From: Bacillota bacterium
GTDB lineage: Bacteria; Bacillota; Clostridia; Acetivibrionales; DSM-1351
Reading direction: 5' to 3'
Length of the DNA: 21,217 bases
NCBI GenBank assembly: GCA_023441625.1
Contig: JAEZOA010000177.1
Coordinates: 1-21,217 of the forward strand
Both the position numbers and the translations under genes were made by a program. A model generated the notes under the pieces. That model saw only the letters and a list, made by a program, of their open reading frames with translations. It was not told the DNA's origin and ran no database searches. Position 1 is the stretch's first letter, and every line of letters starts with the position of its first letter. This document shows positions 1 to 6,790 of this stretch, one piece after another.

Positions 1-78
1 GAACCGCCGTGTACCGAACGGTACGCACGGTGGTGTGAGAGGTCGGGAAAATTTATTCAATTTTCCCTCCTACTCGAT
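1..78 (+). mobile_element. 3' end of a group II intron (domains V and VI)
   Basis: Positions 3-34 fold into a typical domain V: a nine-pair lower helix (3-11 with 26-34), a two-base CG bulge (24-25), and an upper helix 12-15/20-23 capped by GAAC. Positions 37-75 fold into domain VI: 37-42 pair with 69-75, leaving A72 bulged as the branch-point adenosine, and 45-53 pair with 59-67. The 3' end is predicted at about 78, after GAT, six bases beyond the branch point. The intron is on the plus strand. Its 5' part, and any reverse transcriptase gene, lie upstream of the window. It sits 36 bases beyond the stop codon of the oppositely oriented ferredoxin gene. Confidence 0.85.
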
Positions 79-114
79 TAACATAAGCAATGTTGGCTTG
101 TTAACTTGCGTTGT

Positions 115-306
115 TTAATCTTTAATATCTATAACACTCACTGGGCAGCCATCTCTTGCGTCTTCAGCTTCACCTTCATTTTCTTCTGGAATATCATCTT
201 CTATAGCCTCTGCTTTTCCATCGTCATTCATACTAAAAACCTCGGGACAAACAGAAGCACATAGTTCACAACCAATGCATCCTTCCTGATCTACTGATGC
301 TTTCAT
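115..306 (-). CDS. single-cluster [4Fe-4S] ferredoxin
   Basis: A 63-residue soluble electron carrier. The N-terminal half carries Cys10-x2-Cys13-x2-Cys16-x3-Cys20-Pro and the C-terminal half has Cys54-Pro, the arrangement of monocluster ferredoxins such as that of Thermotoga maritima. Cluster ligands should be Cys10, 13, 16 and 54. Cys20 normally forms a disulfide with a cysteine near position 46, and that partner is absent here (a glutamate-rich stretch replaces it), so Cys20 is probably free. The protein is very acidic, as usual for the family. AAGGAGGT precedes the ATG at a normal distance on the minus strand. It may accept electrons from ferredoxin-linked enzymes such as the 2-oxoacid oxidoreductase encoded nearby, but that pairing is inference. 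Confidence 0.92.
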   Translation of the reverse strand: MKASVDQEGCIGCELCASVCPEVFSMNDDGKAEAIEDDIPEENEGEAEDARDGCPVSVIDIKD

Positions 307-528
307 TTTATTACCTCCTTCAAAATTTAATTTAGTAACATTAGAGAATTTTTACTTATAGTAGTTTATTATTAGTCGCTTCTTAGTATTACTATTTACA
401 AAGAATATATACAAATCCAATTTAAATAATACATATTTATAGTAATATTTTTCTTAAGATAAACAATTGTGTAAATACATTTGACTTTTTTGTATAAAAT
501 ACAGTAAGAGATATTTTTTGTAAATTGT
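307..528. other. AT-rich divergent intergenic region
   Basis: This is the first part of the 334-base space between the divergent ferredoxin gene and the gene at 641. It is strongly AT-rich. A possible -35 element TTGACT is seen at 481-486 on the plus strand, but no well-spaced -10 goes with it. I see no convincing gene, and no promoter I would assign firmly. The remainder of the gap is occupied by the repeat described at 529-626. Confidence 0.4.
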
Positions 529-626
529 GCTCGGCACAAGCCAAGTTTTCTATGCACTTTGCAAGTATAAGTGCAACTAAGGGTTCTGCCATCGCTTGTA
601 AGCTCGGCACAAGCCAAGTTTTCTAT
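529..626. repeat. dispersed intergenic repeat, copy 1 (with an internal 25-bp direct repeat)
   Basis: The 25-base block at 529-553 is repeated exactly at 602-626. The stretch 554-626 matches a second copy at 6661-6733: both are 73 bases long, with near-identical ends and a divergent middle of about 20 bases. The start of the unit can fold as GCACTT...AAGTGC (554-559 with 569-574), and GCTTGT (594-599) can pair with ACAAGC (609-614). The upstream block also folds, as TTGTGC-TCG-GCACAA (525-539). The repeat ends a few bases before the ribosome binding site of the gene at 641. The element type is not known to me. Confidence 0.75.
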
Positions 627-640
627 AAAGGAGGTAGTAT

Positions 641-1483
641 ATGGACAAAAAATTGTGGTTATCAATAATGTATGTTGTATTGCTTTCTCTTTTAATAGGA
701 GGGGGTATTCTTTTTAGTAAGACTTCGGACAAAAGAAGAGATGCCAGCATATCAATTAATAATGTTAAAAATAATACAGTTATTGATGTTAACGAGAGGG
801 AGAGTACAAGCGAATATTCTAAAAATGAAAGTATTAATGTTTTTAATAATAGTGCTGACATTGACTTACATGCAAATCTTGTTGAGGATAAAAGTGGGCA
901 AGTTTCACTTTATTTAACTTATAAAATAAATGGAAAAATCATGACAAAAAAGATAGACACATCAAGTATTTCAGAGATACGAAATATTTTTAGATTCAGA
1001 GAACAACAGGGTAAGGGTTACAGAATTAATAATATAATCTTAAACGAGGATATGGATAAACTCTACTTTAGTGTTGAAGGGAAAAAAGAAAAAGGCTATA
1101 CTCAAACTACTGTATACTCTTATGAACTGAATAATTCAAAAACAAAGAAGATAATCTATGAGTTGGGGCTTTTCAGTAAGTTTTCAGTATCACCGGATGG
1201 AAAATACACTGCATTTTCATACCTAAGCTGTCCACAAAATATTGCTAATAATGAGAGATCAATAGTAGTAATTGTGCGATGTTCAGATGATAAAATTGTA
1301 CTAAATAGTAACGAGGATATGATTGGAAAATATGAATGGAAAAGTAGTGACATGTATATATATAGCTATAGTTTTAATAAATGGCATGACAAAAACATAT
1401 GTGAGCTAAGTCAAAGTATTAAAGCCAAAGATAATTCAGAAAACATTATAAAGCAGAGAATATATTACAATATTATTGATTAA
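641..1483 (+). CDS. membrane-anchored protein of unknown function
   Basis: 280 residues. Residues 5-27 form one hydrophobic segment after a short KK-containing start, with no lipobox cysteine, so an N-in signal anchor with the rest outside the membrane is likely. A Ser/Asn-rich linker follows. The remainder is beta-rich and contains SPDGKYTAF, the kind of motif seen in TolB/WD40-like beta-propeller repeats, plus other short strand patterns. I do not recognise the family. The start is well supported by AAAGGAGG seven bases upstream. That ribosome binding site directly adjoins repeat copy 1. A terminator follows the gene, so it is probably monocistronic. A propeller-like or sensor-like extracytoplasmic domain is possible but unproven. 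Confidence 0.75.
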   Translation: MDKKLWLSIMYVVLLSLLIGGGILFSKTSDKRRDASISINNVKNNTVIDVNERESTSEYSKNESINVFNNSADIDLHANLVEDKSGQVSLYLTYKINGKIMTKKIDTSSISEIRNIFRFREQQGKGYRINNIILNEDMDKLYFSVEGKKEKGYTQTTVYSYELNNSKTKKIIYELGLFSKFSVSPDGKYTAFSYLSCPQNIANNERSIVVIVRCSDDKIVLNSNEDMIGKYEWKSSDMYIYSYSFNKWHDKNICELSQSIKAKDNSENIIKQRIYYNIID

Positions 1484-1509
1484 ATTATATATCCATTTCA
1501 TTTTATTAG

Positions 1510-1556
1510 AGCACCTTGCTAATAGTAACAATGCTTCAGGGTGCTTATTCTATTTT
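1510..1556 (+). terminator. Rho-independent terminator
   Basis: AGCACCTTG at 1510-1518 pairs with CAGGGTGCT at 1537-1545 (nine pairs, one G-T), followed by a T-rich tract TATTCTATTTT. It lies 27 bases after the stop codon of the gene ending at 1483. Confidence 0.8.
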
Positions 1557-1743
1557 GATAATAAACTTTATGCAGGGATATCTTATAATGACTATCTAAG
1601 ACTTGATTACTTGTTTTGGGTAAAGAATTAGTGTATCCTATTTATTAATAATGATTAGTAATTTAAGTAGTATTAAATGAACAACAACCTATTGGATAAT
1701 AATATGATGAATATGTTAAGATATCAGACAGGAGTAATAAAAT

Positions 1744-2520
1744 ATGCTACATGAATTTTCAAGAAGTGAATTAATTATAGGAAAAGAAGGAATTGAAAAA
1801 CTAAAGAATAGCAAGGTTGCTGTATTCGGTGTTGGAGGGGTTGGGTCATTTACTGTTGAGGCATTAGTGAGATGTGGAATTGGACATGTTGTTCTTATTG
1901 ATGATGACTGTGTATGTCTTACAAACTTAAATCGTCAATTGCATGCAACAAGGAAAACTGTTGGAAAGCCAAAGGTAGAGGCTATGCGAGACAGAGTTTT
2001 GGATATAAATCCTCAATGCCAGATTACAATAATACAAAAATTTTATATGCCGGATGTTGCAGAGGATTTAATTGATAATAGCTATAATTATATTGTAGAT
2101 GCCATAGATACTGTGACAGCAAAAATAGACCTTGTAGTTAGAGCACAGGAACGAGGCATACCAATAATTAGTGCAATGGGAGCTGGTAATAAGCTTGATC
2201 CTACAAGGTTTGAAGTTTCGGATATATTTAAAACGACTGTAGACCCTTTGGCAAAGGTTGTTAGGAAGGAACTCAGAAACCGGGGAATAAAGAAATTGAA
2301 GGTAGTCTACTCAAAGGAAGAACCAATTAAGCCCGTTGAAACTGATAATTCAAGTTGTAGTGCTGGTTGTATATGCCCAAAGGGGACAACAAGGAAATGC
2401 ACTGTTAAACATCAAATACCTGGAAGCTTATCCTTTGTTCCTTCTGTAATGGGTTTGATTATTGCAGGTGAGGTAATTAAAGATTTGGTTCAATTTGAAA
2501 AAGAGAATGCTGGAAAGTAA
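1744..2520 (+). CDS. tcdA: tRNA threonylcarbamoyladenosine dehydratase (TcdA)
   Basis: 258 residues, E1-like ThiF/MoeB/HesA superfamily. It is expected to use ATP to dehydrate t6A at position 37 of ANN-decoding tRNAs to the cyclic form ct6A. The nucleotide-binding motif GVGGVGS is at residues 29-35, followed by LIDDDCVCLTNLNRQ (51-65), the conserved ATP/Mg site of the superfamily. The central VDAIDTVTAKIDL and SAMGAGNKLDP segments are characteristic of TcdA rather than MoeB or ThiF. A cysteine-rich stretch around SSCSAGCICPKG (about 203-214) is seen near the C-terminus. CAGGAG lies upstream of the ATG. The gene runs in the same direction as the ATPase at 2598, 77 bases downstream. Confidence 0.92.
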   Translation: MLHEFSRSELIIGKEGIEKLKNSKVAVFGVGGVGSFTVEALVRCGIGHVVLIDDDCVCLTNLNRQLHATRKTVGKPKVEAMRDRVLDINPQCQITIIQKFYMPDVAEDLIDNSYNYIVDAIDTVTAKIDLVVRAQERGIPIISAMGAGNKLDPTRFEVSDIFKTTVDPLAKVVRKELRNRGIKKLKVVYSKEEPIKPVETDNSSCSAGCICPKGTTRKCTVKHQIPGSLSFVPSVMGLIIAGEVIKDLVQFEKENAGK

Positions 2521-2597
2521 ATTATATAAAAATTAACAAAAGCAATAAATGCTTTAAAAATAGAAAAAAGGGTATATAAATACCAGAGGTGATAAAA

Positions 2598-3281
2598 GTG
2601 TTTGAAAAACGTATAAATATGTTTACTGGCCATTTTGGTAGTGGAAAAACAGAGGTTGCTGTTAATTTCGCCTTAAAGCTGGCAGAGAATAACTTTAAGA
2701 CTGCAATTGTTGATTTTGACATTATAAATCCATATTTTAGAACTGCTGATGCCAAGGATGAGTTAGAAAAAAATAATATTAGGGTCGTTTTACCTATGTA
2801 TGCTAATACAAATGTAGATATTCCAGTTATTCCACCTGAAATATATTCGCTGTTCCAAAATAAAGAGTACCAGGTGGTTTTAGATGTTGGTGGTGAAGAT
2901 TTAGGTGCGAAGGCTATCTCAAGATTTAAAGAAGAAATTATTAGTGATAGTTATGAAATGTTCTTTGTTGTTAACACCAGAAGGAATATGACAGATACTT
3001 CTGAAAAGATATTAGAAATGATTGCTTTGATCGAGTATGGTGCAAATATAAAAGTCACGAAGCTTATTAATAATACCAATTTGCTTGAGGAAACCACGCC
3101 TGAAATTATATTAGAAGGAAACAAAATAATTGCTGAAGCTTCTGATAAAACAGGTATTCCCATTGCAATTACAGCTGGAATGGAAGATGTAATTAGCAGG
3201 TTAAGCAGAGAGCAATTAAGTGGCTCAGAACTATTAACAATGAGAAAACAAATACATCTCCCTTGGAATAAGGGATACTAA
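2598..3281 (+). CDS. P-loop nucleotide-binding protein (SIMIBI/CobQ-like ATPase) next to the 2-oxoacid oxidoreductase genes
   Basis: About 227 residues with a GTG start at 2598. That start has AGGTGA five bases upstream, whereas the in-frame GTG at 2589 lies inside the ribosome binding site. The N-terminus carries a P-loop, GHFGSGKTE, then a Walker-B-like VDFDIINPYFRT and a later DVGGEDLGA motif. These are typical of MinD/ArsA/CobQ-type (SIMIBI) ATPases, here a small soluble one. The specific substrate is unknown. It lies directly upstream of the ferredoxin, alpha, beta and gamma subunit genes in the same orientation. A role in maturing or regulating that iron-sulfur enzyme is an inference from position. 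Confidence 0.75.
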   Translation: MFEKRINMFTGHFGSGKTEVAVNFALKLAENNFKTAIVDFDIINPYFRTADAKDELEKNNIRVVLPMYANTNVDIPVIPPEIYSLFQNKEYQVVLDVGGEDLGAKAISRFKEEIISDSYEMFFVVNTRRNMTDTSEKILEMIALIEYGANIKVTKLINNTNLLEETTPEIILEGNKIIAEASDKTGIPIAITAGMEDVISRLSREQLSGSELLTMRKQIHLPWNKGY

Positions 3282-3442
3282 GTTAATGAAATCTGCCAAG
3301 AATTATCTTAGTTATAATGTTTTTGATGTTTTTCCCTGCAAAACTTGCAAATAGAGTCAAAGAGTTTTATAATTAACAATAGCTTTAGAGCGTTAAATTA
3401 CTAAATAGACTAATTTAATAAAATATAAGTGAGGTTATGATA

Positions 3443-3649
3443 ATGGCAAAAGTGATATTCCATGAGGAAAGATGCAAAGGCTGTAAGCTTTGCACAACAG
3501 TATGTCCAAAAAAAATTGTCATAATGAAGTCTGATAAATTAAATCAGAAGGGTTTTCATCCTGCTGGCGTAGACGAAATGGATAAGTGCATTGGTTGTGC
3601 CTTCTGTGCTACAATTTGTCCTGATTGCGTTATTGATGTTGAAAAGTAA
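3443..3649 (+). CDS. vorD: 2-oxoacid:ferredoxin oxidoreductase, ferredoxin-like (delta) subunit
   Basis: 68 residues with two [4Fe-4S] motifs: CKGCKLCTTVCPKK near the N-terminus and CIGCAFCATICPDC near the C-terminus. This is the small electron-transfer subunit of the four-subunit VOR/KOR enzymes, passing electrons from the TPP site toward free ferredoxin. I prefer the ATG at 3443 because GAGG (3431-3434) is eight bases upstream. The ATG at 3437 is in frame but only two bases from it and would add two residues. The alpha subunit gene follows after a 162-base gap that contains a putative leader. KorD is an equally valid name if the substrate is 2-oxoglutarate. Confidence 0.85.
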   Translation: MAKVIFHEERCKGCKLCTTVCPKKIVIMKSDKLNQKGFHPAGVDEMDKCIGCAFCATICPDCVIDVEK

Positions 3650-3704
3650 TACTGTTAAAAAGTTTATTATAGGTCAATAAAAATGACTGTCTTGGAGGGT
3701 TAAA

Positions 3705-3737
3705 ATGCGAAGTATACATTTAGTGCATACATTGTGA
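3705..3737 (+). CDS. possible ten-codon leader peptide upstream of the alpha subunit
   Basis: ATG at 3705 is preceded five bases upstream by GGAGGG (3694-3699), as strong a ribosome binding site as any in the window. The frame encodes MRSIHLVHTL and stops at TGA 3735-3737. It contains Ile, Leu (two) and Val but is not a run of one amino acid. Its first eight bases form one arm of an inverted repeat whose other arm begins just after the stop. No homology can be judged at this length. Translation is a prediction from the binding site and placement only. Confidence 0.4.
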   Translation: MRSIHLVHTL

Positions 3738-3797
3738 TCTTCGCATATAAAAAACAAAGTGTTTTTTTTACTATTAAACTACGTGCATAGCACGTAG
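3705..3797 (+). promoter_or_regulatory. candidate leader/attenuator with three successive hairpins before vorB
   Basis: Three inverted repeats fill the space between the delta and alpha subunit genes. ATGCGAAG (3705-3712) pairs with CTTCGCAT (3739-3746). AAAAAACA (3749-3756) pairs with TGTTTTTT (3760-3767) and runs into a T tract, so it resembles a weak terminator. CTACGTGC (3779-3786) pairs perfectly with GCACGTAG (3790-3797) across ATA, ending three bases before the GGAGGG binding site of the alpha subunit. The first hairpin spans the ten-codon ORF, so ribosome position on that ORF would affect folding. The function (attenuation, RNA processing or stabilisation) is inference. Confidence 0.5.
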
Positions 3798-3811
3798 ATG
3801 GGAGGGTAGAA

Positions 3812-4870
3812 ATGTCTGAAAAATTATTAATGAAGGGTAACGAAGTAATTGCAGAAGCTGCTTTAAGGGCTGGCTGTAAACATTATTTTGGATATCCTAT
3901 TACACCACAAACTGAAGTTGCTCATTATATGGCGAAAGTAATGCCAAAAATAAATGGTACTTTTGTTCAGGCTGAAAGTGAAATTGCTGCAATAAATATG
4001 GTATATGGTGCAGCAGCAGCAGGTGCACGTGTTTTGACATCATCGTCAAGTCCTGGAGTTAGCTTGAAACAGGAAGGTATTTCTTATATAGCAGGTGCAG
4101 AGCTACCAGCAGTATTGGTAAATATAGTACGTTGTGGTCCAGGTCTGGGAGGTATTCTACCAGCGCAGTGTGACTATTTCCAATCTGTTAAGGGTGGAGG
4201 CCATGGTGACTACAAGAATATTGTTCTCGCACCATCCAGTGTTCAAGAGTTATATGAATTAACGGTTGAAGCTTTCAACATGGCTGACAAGTACAGAATG
4301 CTTGTGATAATACAAGGTGACGGTATGCTTGGTCAGATGATGGAAGCTGTTGAATTTAAGGAAACAGAAGATATCTATCAGGATGACAAAAAGTGGGCAG
4401 CCACTGGAACAAACATGGAAAGAGAAAGTAATGATATTACTTCAATATATATTGAAGCTGAGGTACTTGAAAAACATAATAGAAAGCTTCAAGCAAAATA
4501 TAGACAAATTGAGCAAAATGAAGCTCGTGTAGAGACCTATAACTGTGAGAATGCAGATATAATTGTAACTGCATATGGAACTGTTGCTCGTATAGTAAAG
4601 AATGTTATAAAGATGGCTGAAAAAGAAGGCATTAAGGTTGGATTAATTCGTCCTATAACTTTATGGCCATTCCCAACTGCTGCTTATGAGCAGTATGCTG
4701 AGACTCCAAAAGCTTTCCTAAGTGTTGAATTAAGTGCTGGACAAATGGTTGAAGATGTACGACTTGCAGTTAATGGAAAGAGACCAGTACATTTCTATGG
4801 ACGTATGGGTGGAATAATTCCAACACAAAAGGAAATATTTGACAATATAAAGAAAATCTTAAATAAATAA
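3812..4870 (+). CDS. vorB: 2-oxoacid:ferredoxin oxidoreductase alpha subunit (VorB/KorA type)
   Basis: 352 residues, the usual length for the alpha subunit of four-subunit 2-oxoacid oxidoreductases. The N-terminal pyrimidine-binding domain contains FGYPITPQTEVAHYM (about 27-41), a short stretch QAESEIAAINMVYGAAAAG, and SSSSPGVSLKQEGISYIAG. These are hallmark segments of the VorB/KorA group, and the SPG motif is typical of the 2-oxoacid binding loop. A C-terminal transketolase-like domain follows (about 240-350). The enzyme oxidatively decarboxylates a 2-oxoacid with CoA and reduces ferredoxin. Alpha and beta form the TPP site together. Branched-chain 2-oxoacids are the usual assignment for close clostridial relatives, but sequence alone does not exclude 2-oxoglutarate. 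GGAGGG lies five bases before the ATG. Confidence 0.9.
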   Translation: MSEKLLMKGNEVIAEAALRAGCKHYFGYPITPQTEVAHYMAKVMPKINGTFVQAESEIAAINMVYGAAAAGARVLTSSSSPGVSLKQEGISYIAGAELPAVLVNIVRCGPGLGGILPAQCDYFQSVKGGGHGDYKNIVLAPSSVQELYELTVEAFNMADKYRMLVIIQGDGMLGQMMEAVEFKETEDIYQDDKKWAATGTNMERESNDITSIYIEAEVLEKHNRKLQAKYRQIEQNEARVETYNCENADIIVTAYGTVARIVKNVIKMAEKEGIKVGLIRPITLWPFPTAAYEQYAETPKAFLSVELSAGQMVEDVRLAVNGKRPVHFYGRMGGIIPTQKEIFDNIKKILNK

Positions 4871-4893
4871 GATTTGTGAATGGAGGGAAATAA

Positions 4894-5640
4894 ATGGAAA
4901 CCGTATTCAAAAGACCGCATGCATTAAAAGAAAAATCACTTCACTATTGTCCTGGCTGTACTCATGGAATAATTCACAGGCTGGTAGCTGAGGTAATTGA
5001 TGAATTAGGTATAGAGGGAATAACTATAGGTGTTTCACCTGTTGGATGTGCATATAATAATTATGAATATTTCAACTGCGATATGGTTCAAGCTGCTCAT
5101 GGTAGAGCACCAGCTGTAGCAACTGGAGTAAAAAGAGTACACCCTGATAATTTTGTGTTTACTTATCAAGGGGATGGAGACTTAGCAGCTATAGGTACTG
5201 CTGAAATTGTTCATGCAGCAACTAGAGGTGAAAAAATTACTACAATATTTGTTAACAATGCTATTTATGGTATGACTTCAGGACAGATGGCACCCACCAC
5301 ATTGTTAAATCAAGTTACTACAACATCTCCATACGGAAGAAAACCTGAGATTCACGGATATCCTGTAAAGGTAAGTGAAATGCTTTCTACTCTTGAGGGA
5401 GCAGCTTATATAGAAAGAACATCAGTACATGATGTAAAGAATATTAAGAAAACTAAAGCTGCTATTAAAAGAGCATTTGAGATTCAGAAAGCAAATATAG
5501 GCTTCTCTATGGTTGAGGTTCTATCTACTTGCCCAACTAACTGGGGACTCAATCCAGTAGATTCACTTAAGTGGTTAGAGGAGAATTTATTACCATTCTA
5601 TCCTCTAGGTATCTATAAGGGAAAGGATTTGGAGGTATAG
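4894..5640 (+). CDS. vorA: 2-oxoacid:ferredoxin oxidoreductase beta subunit (TPP-binding)
   Basis: 248 residues. YCPGCTHGIIHRL near the N-terminus is the conserved start of the beta subunit. The TPP/Mg signature is clear: FTYQGDGDLAAIG about 90 residues in, followed by FVNNAIYGMTSGQMAPTT, which together make the GDG...NN motif. The C-terminal EVLSTCPTNWGLNPV is also typical. TPP-bound 2-oxoacid is decarboxylated at this subunit, in contact with alpha. GGAGGG precedes the ATG, 23 bases after the alpha stop, consistent with one transcript. The name korB would apply if the enzyme prefers 2-oxoglutarate. Confidence 0.9.
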   Translation: METVFKRPHALKEKSLHYCPGCTHGIIHRLVAEVIDELGIEGITIGVSPVGCAYNNYEYFNCDMVQAAHGRAPAVATGVKRVHPDNFVFTYQGDGDLAAIGTAEIVHAATRGEKITTIFVNNAIYGMTSGQMAPTTLLNQVTTTSPYGRKPEIHGYPVKVSEMLSTLEGAAYIERTSVHDVKNIKKTKAAIKRAFEIQKANIGFSMVEVLSTCPTNWGLNPVDSLKWLEENLLPFYPLGIYKGKDLEV

Positions 5641-5643
5641 AAT

Positions 5644-6177
5644 ATGAAGCATCTTGATTTAATAATTGCAGGCTTTGGCGGACAGGGTATATTATCTGCT
5701 GGAAAACTACTTGCATATGCTGGAATGTTAGAGGGAAAGTATGTTTCTTGGCTACCTTCGTATGGCCCTGAGATGAGAGGCGGAACGGCTAACTGTAGCG
5801 TTGTTATCTCTGATGAGCCAGTAGGTTCACCAATAATAGATTCTGCAAATGTTTTAATTGTAATGAACGGACCTTCACTGGAGAAGTTTGAAAAAGTAGT
5901 TGTTAAAGATGGATTGATTATTGCAGACAGTTCTTTGGTTTCTGCAAAACCAAAAAGGACAGATATAGATTTTGTTGGTATTCCTGCATCAGAGATGGCA
6001 GGAGAGATGGGTAACATGACATATGCCAATATTATTATATTAGGTAAATTACTTGCTAAGTCTGGTATTATTTCAAAAGAGAGCTTTGAAGCAGCTCTTA
6101 AAAAAGTTTTACCTCAAAAGAAGCACTACATGATTCCTGAGGAAATGAAGGCTCTTGTTGTTGGACACGATTATTAA
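5644..6177 (+). CDS. vorC: 2-oxoacid:ferredoxin oxidoreductase gamma subunit
   Basis: 177 residues, full length for the gamma subunit. The start GFGGQGILSAGKLLAYAG and the following WLPSYGPEMRGGTANCSVVIS are the conserved features of this family, which helps bind CoA in the assembled enzyme. The gene begins three bases after the beta stop codon, and its GGAGGT binding site overlaps the end of the beta gene, so translational coupling is likely. It is the last gene of the operon; a strong terminator follows at 6215. With delta, alpha and beta it makes a complete four-subunit set with no missing component. Confidence 0.92.
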   Translation: MKHLDLIIAGFGGQGILSAGKLLAYAGMLEGKYVSWLPSYGPEMRGGTANCSVVISDEPVGSPIIDSANVLIVMNGPSLEKFEKVVVKDGLIIADSSLVSAKPKRTDIDFVGIPASEMAGEMGNMTYANIIILGKLLAKSGIISKESFEAALKKVLPQKKHYMIPEEMKALVVGHDY

Positions 6178-6214
6178 TTATTTCTAATGGTTTGATTTAC
6201 TTGTTAAAAATGTT

Positions 6215-6250
6215 ATGCCCTATATACTATATGTATATAGGGCATTTACT
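6215..6250 (+). terminator. strong Rho-independent terminator of the oxidoreductase operon
   Basis: ATGCCCTATATAC (6215-6227) pairs perfectly over 13 bases with 6233-6245 around a TATAT loop, followed by TTTACTGTT. It lies 38 bases after the gamma subunit stop. The stem is symmetrical but the T tract is better on the plus strand. Confidence 0.85.
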
Positions 6251-6660
6251 GTTAAGCTCCGTTATAAATTACAACTAATCGGATATTCATTTCGAGGTAT
6301 TATACACCTCCAAAAATAAATTAGGCTACAAATAAATAATATTATTAAAAATTTATCATGAGGTGATTTATGAATCATACACTTACAGTAGAAATATTAA
6401 AAATATTGTAAGTATCTAAAACTCTTTTGCTGTCACTAAATTGTAAGAACTTTATTTTGTAATTAGACTATAGGGTTATCTGATTTTTAAGCAGTAAAGT
6501 ATTAAGAGACACTGTTTTTAATTTTAGATTAAATTTGATAGTCTGAATTTTTTTTAGGAGATAAGCATTATGAGTATATAGTACGTGAGTACAACTTATA
6601 CCAATGGGAAGCTCAGTAAAAATGCTTGTGGTGAACCAAGACTTTTTCAGCAATTACTTT
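6246..6660. other. gene-poor region between convergent genes
   Basis: No credible gene of normal size is seen. Two stretches look like abortive gene starts. GAGGTGA followed by ATG at 6370 gives the 13-codon frame MNHTLTVEILKIL, ending at 6411. AGGAGAT followed by ATG at 6571 stops after three codons. AAGCATT (about 6564-6570) is mirrored by AATGCTT (about 6621-6627). GAGGT...ACCTC (about 6295-6311) forms a small inverted repeat. The minus-strand frame 6468-6653 has no ribosome binding site and no recognisable domain. The region may be decayed gene remnants. Confidence 0.4.
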
Positions 6661-6733
6661 GCACTTTTTCAAGTATAAGTGCAACTAAGCTTATACCGGC
6701 GCCTATAGGCTTGGCACAAGCTAAGTTTTCTTA
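6661..6733. repeat. dispersed intergenic repeat, copy 2
   Basis: This copy has the same 73-base length as the unit at 554-626. The first 28-29 bases match except for a small indel and change next to the TTT run. The last 23 bases, starting GCTTGGCACAAGC, differ at two positions, both C/T. The middle differs: here AAGCTTATA and TATAGGCTT pair around a GC-rich loop (6687-6712). GCACTT (6661-6666) can pair with AAGTGC nearby, as in copy 1. An AGGAG sequence follows both copies, but no gene starts after this one. Confidence 0.75.
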
Positions 6734-6790
6734 GGAGCAATCCATTGATATAAGTTTGTACGGAAGTACTATTAAACACAAGTATGTACT

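Noticed and set aside
396..861. Minus-strand open frames across the repeat and the start of the gene at 641
   Set aside because: They lack ribosome binding sites and recognisable domains. Their shared KLGLCRA ending is just the translation of the duplicated 25-base repeat block.
3649..3811. A known riboswitch or T-box leader before vorB
   Set aside because: The gap is too short and shows no T-box sequence or recognisable riboswitch core; only simple hairpins are visible.
6468..6653. A 61-residue minus-strand gene
   Set aside because: It has no binding site and no recognisable domain, and lies in a stretch with other short, unsupported frames.
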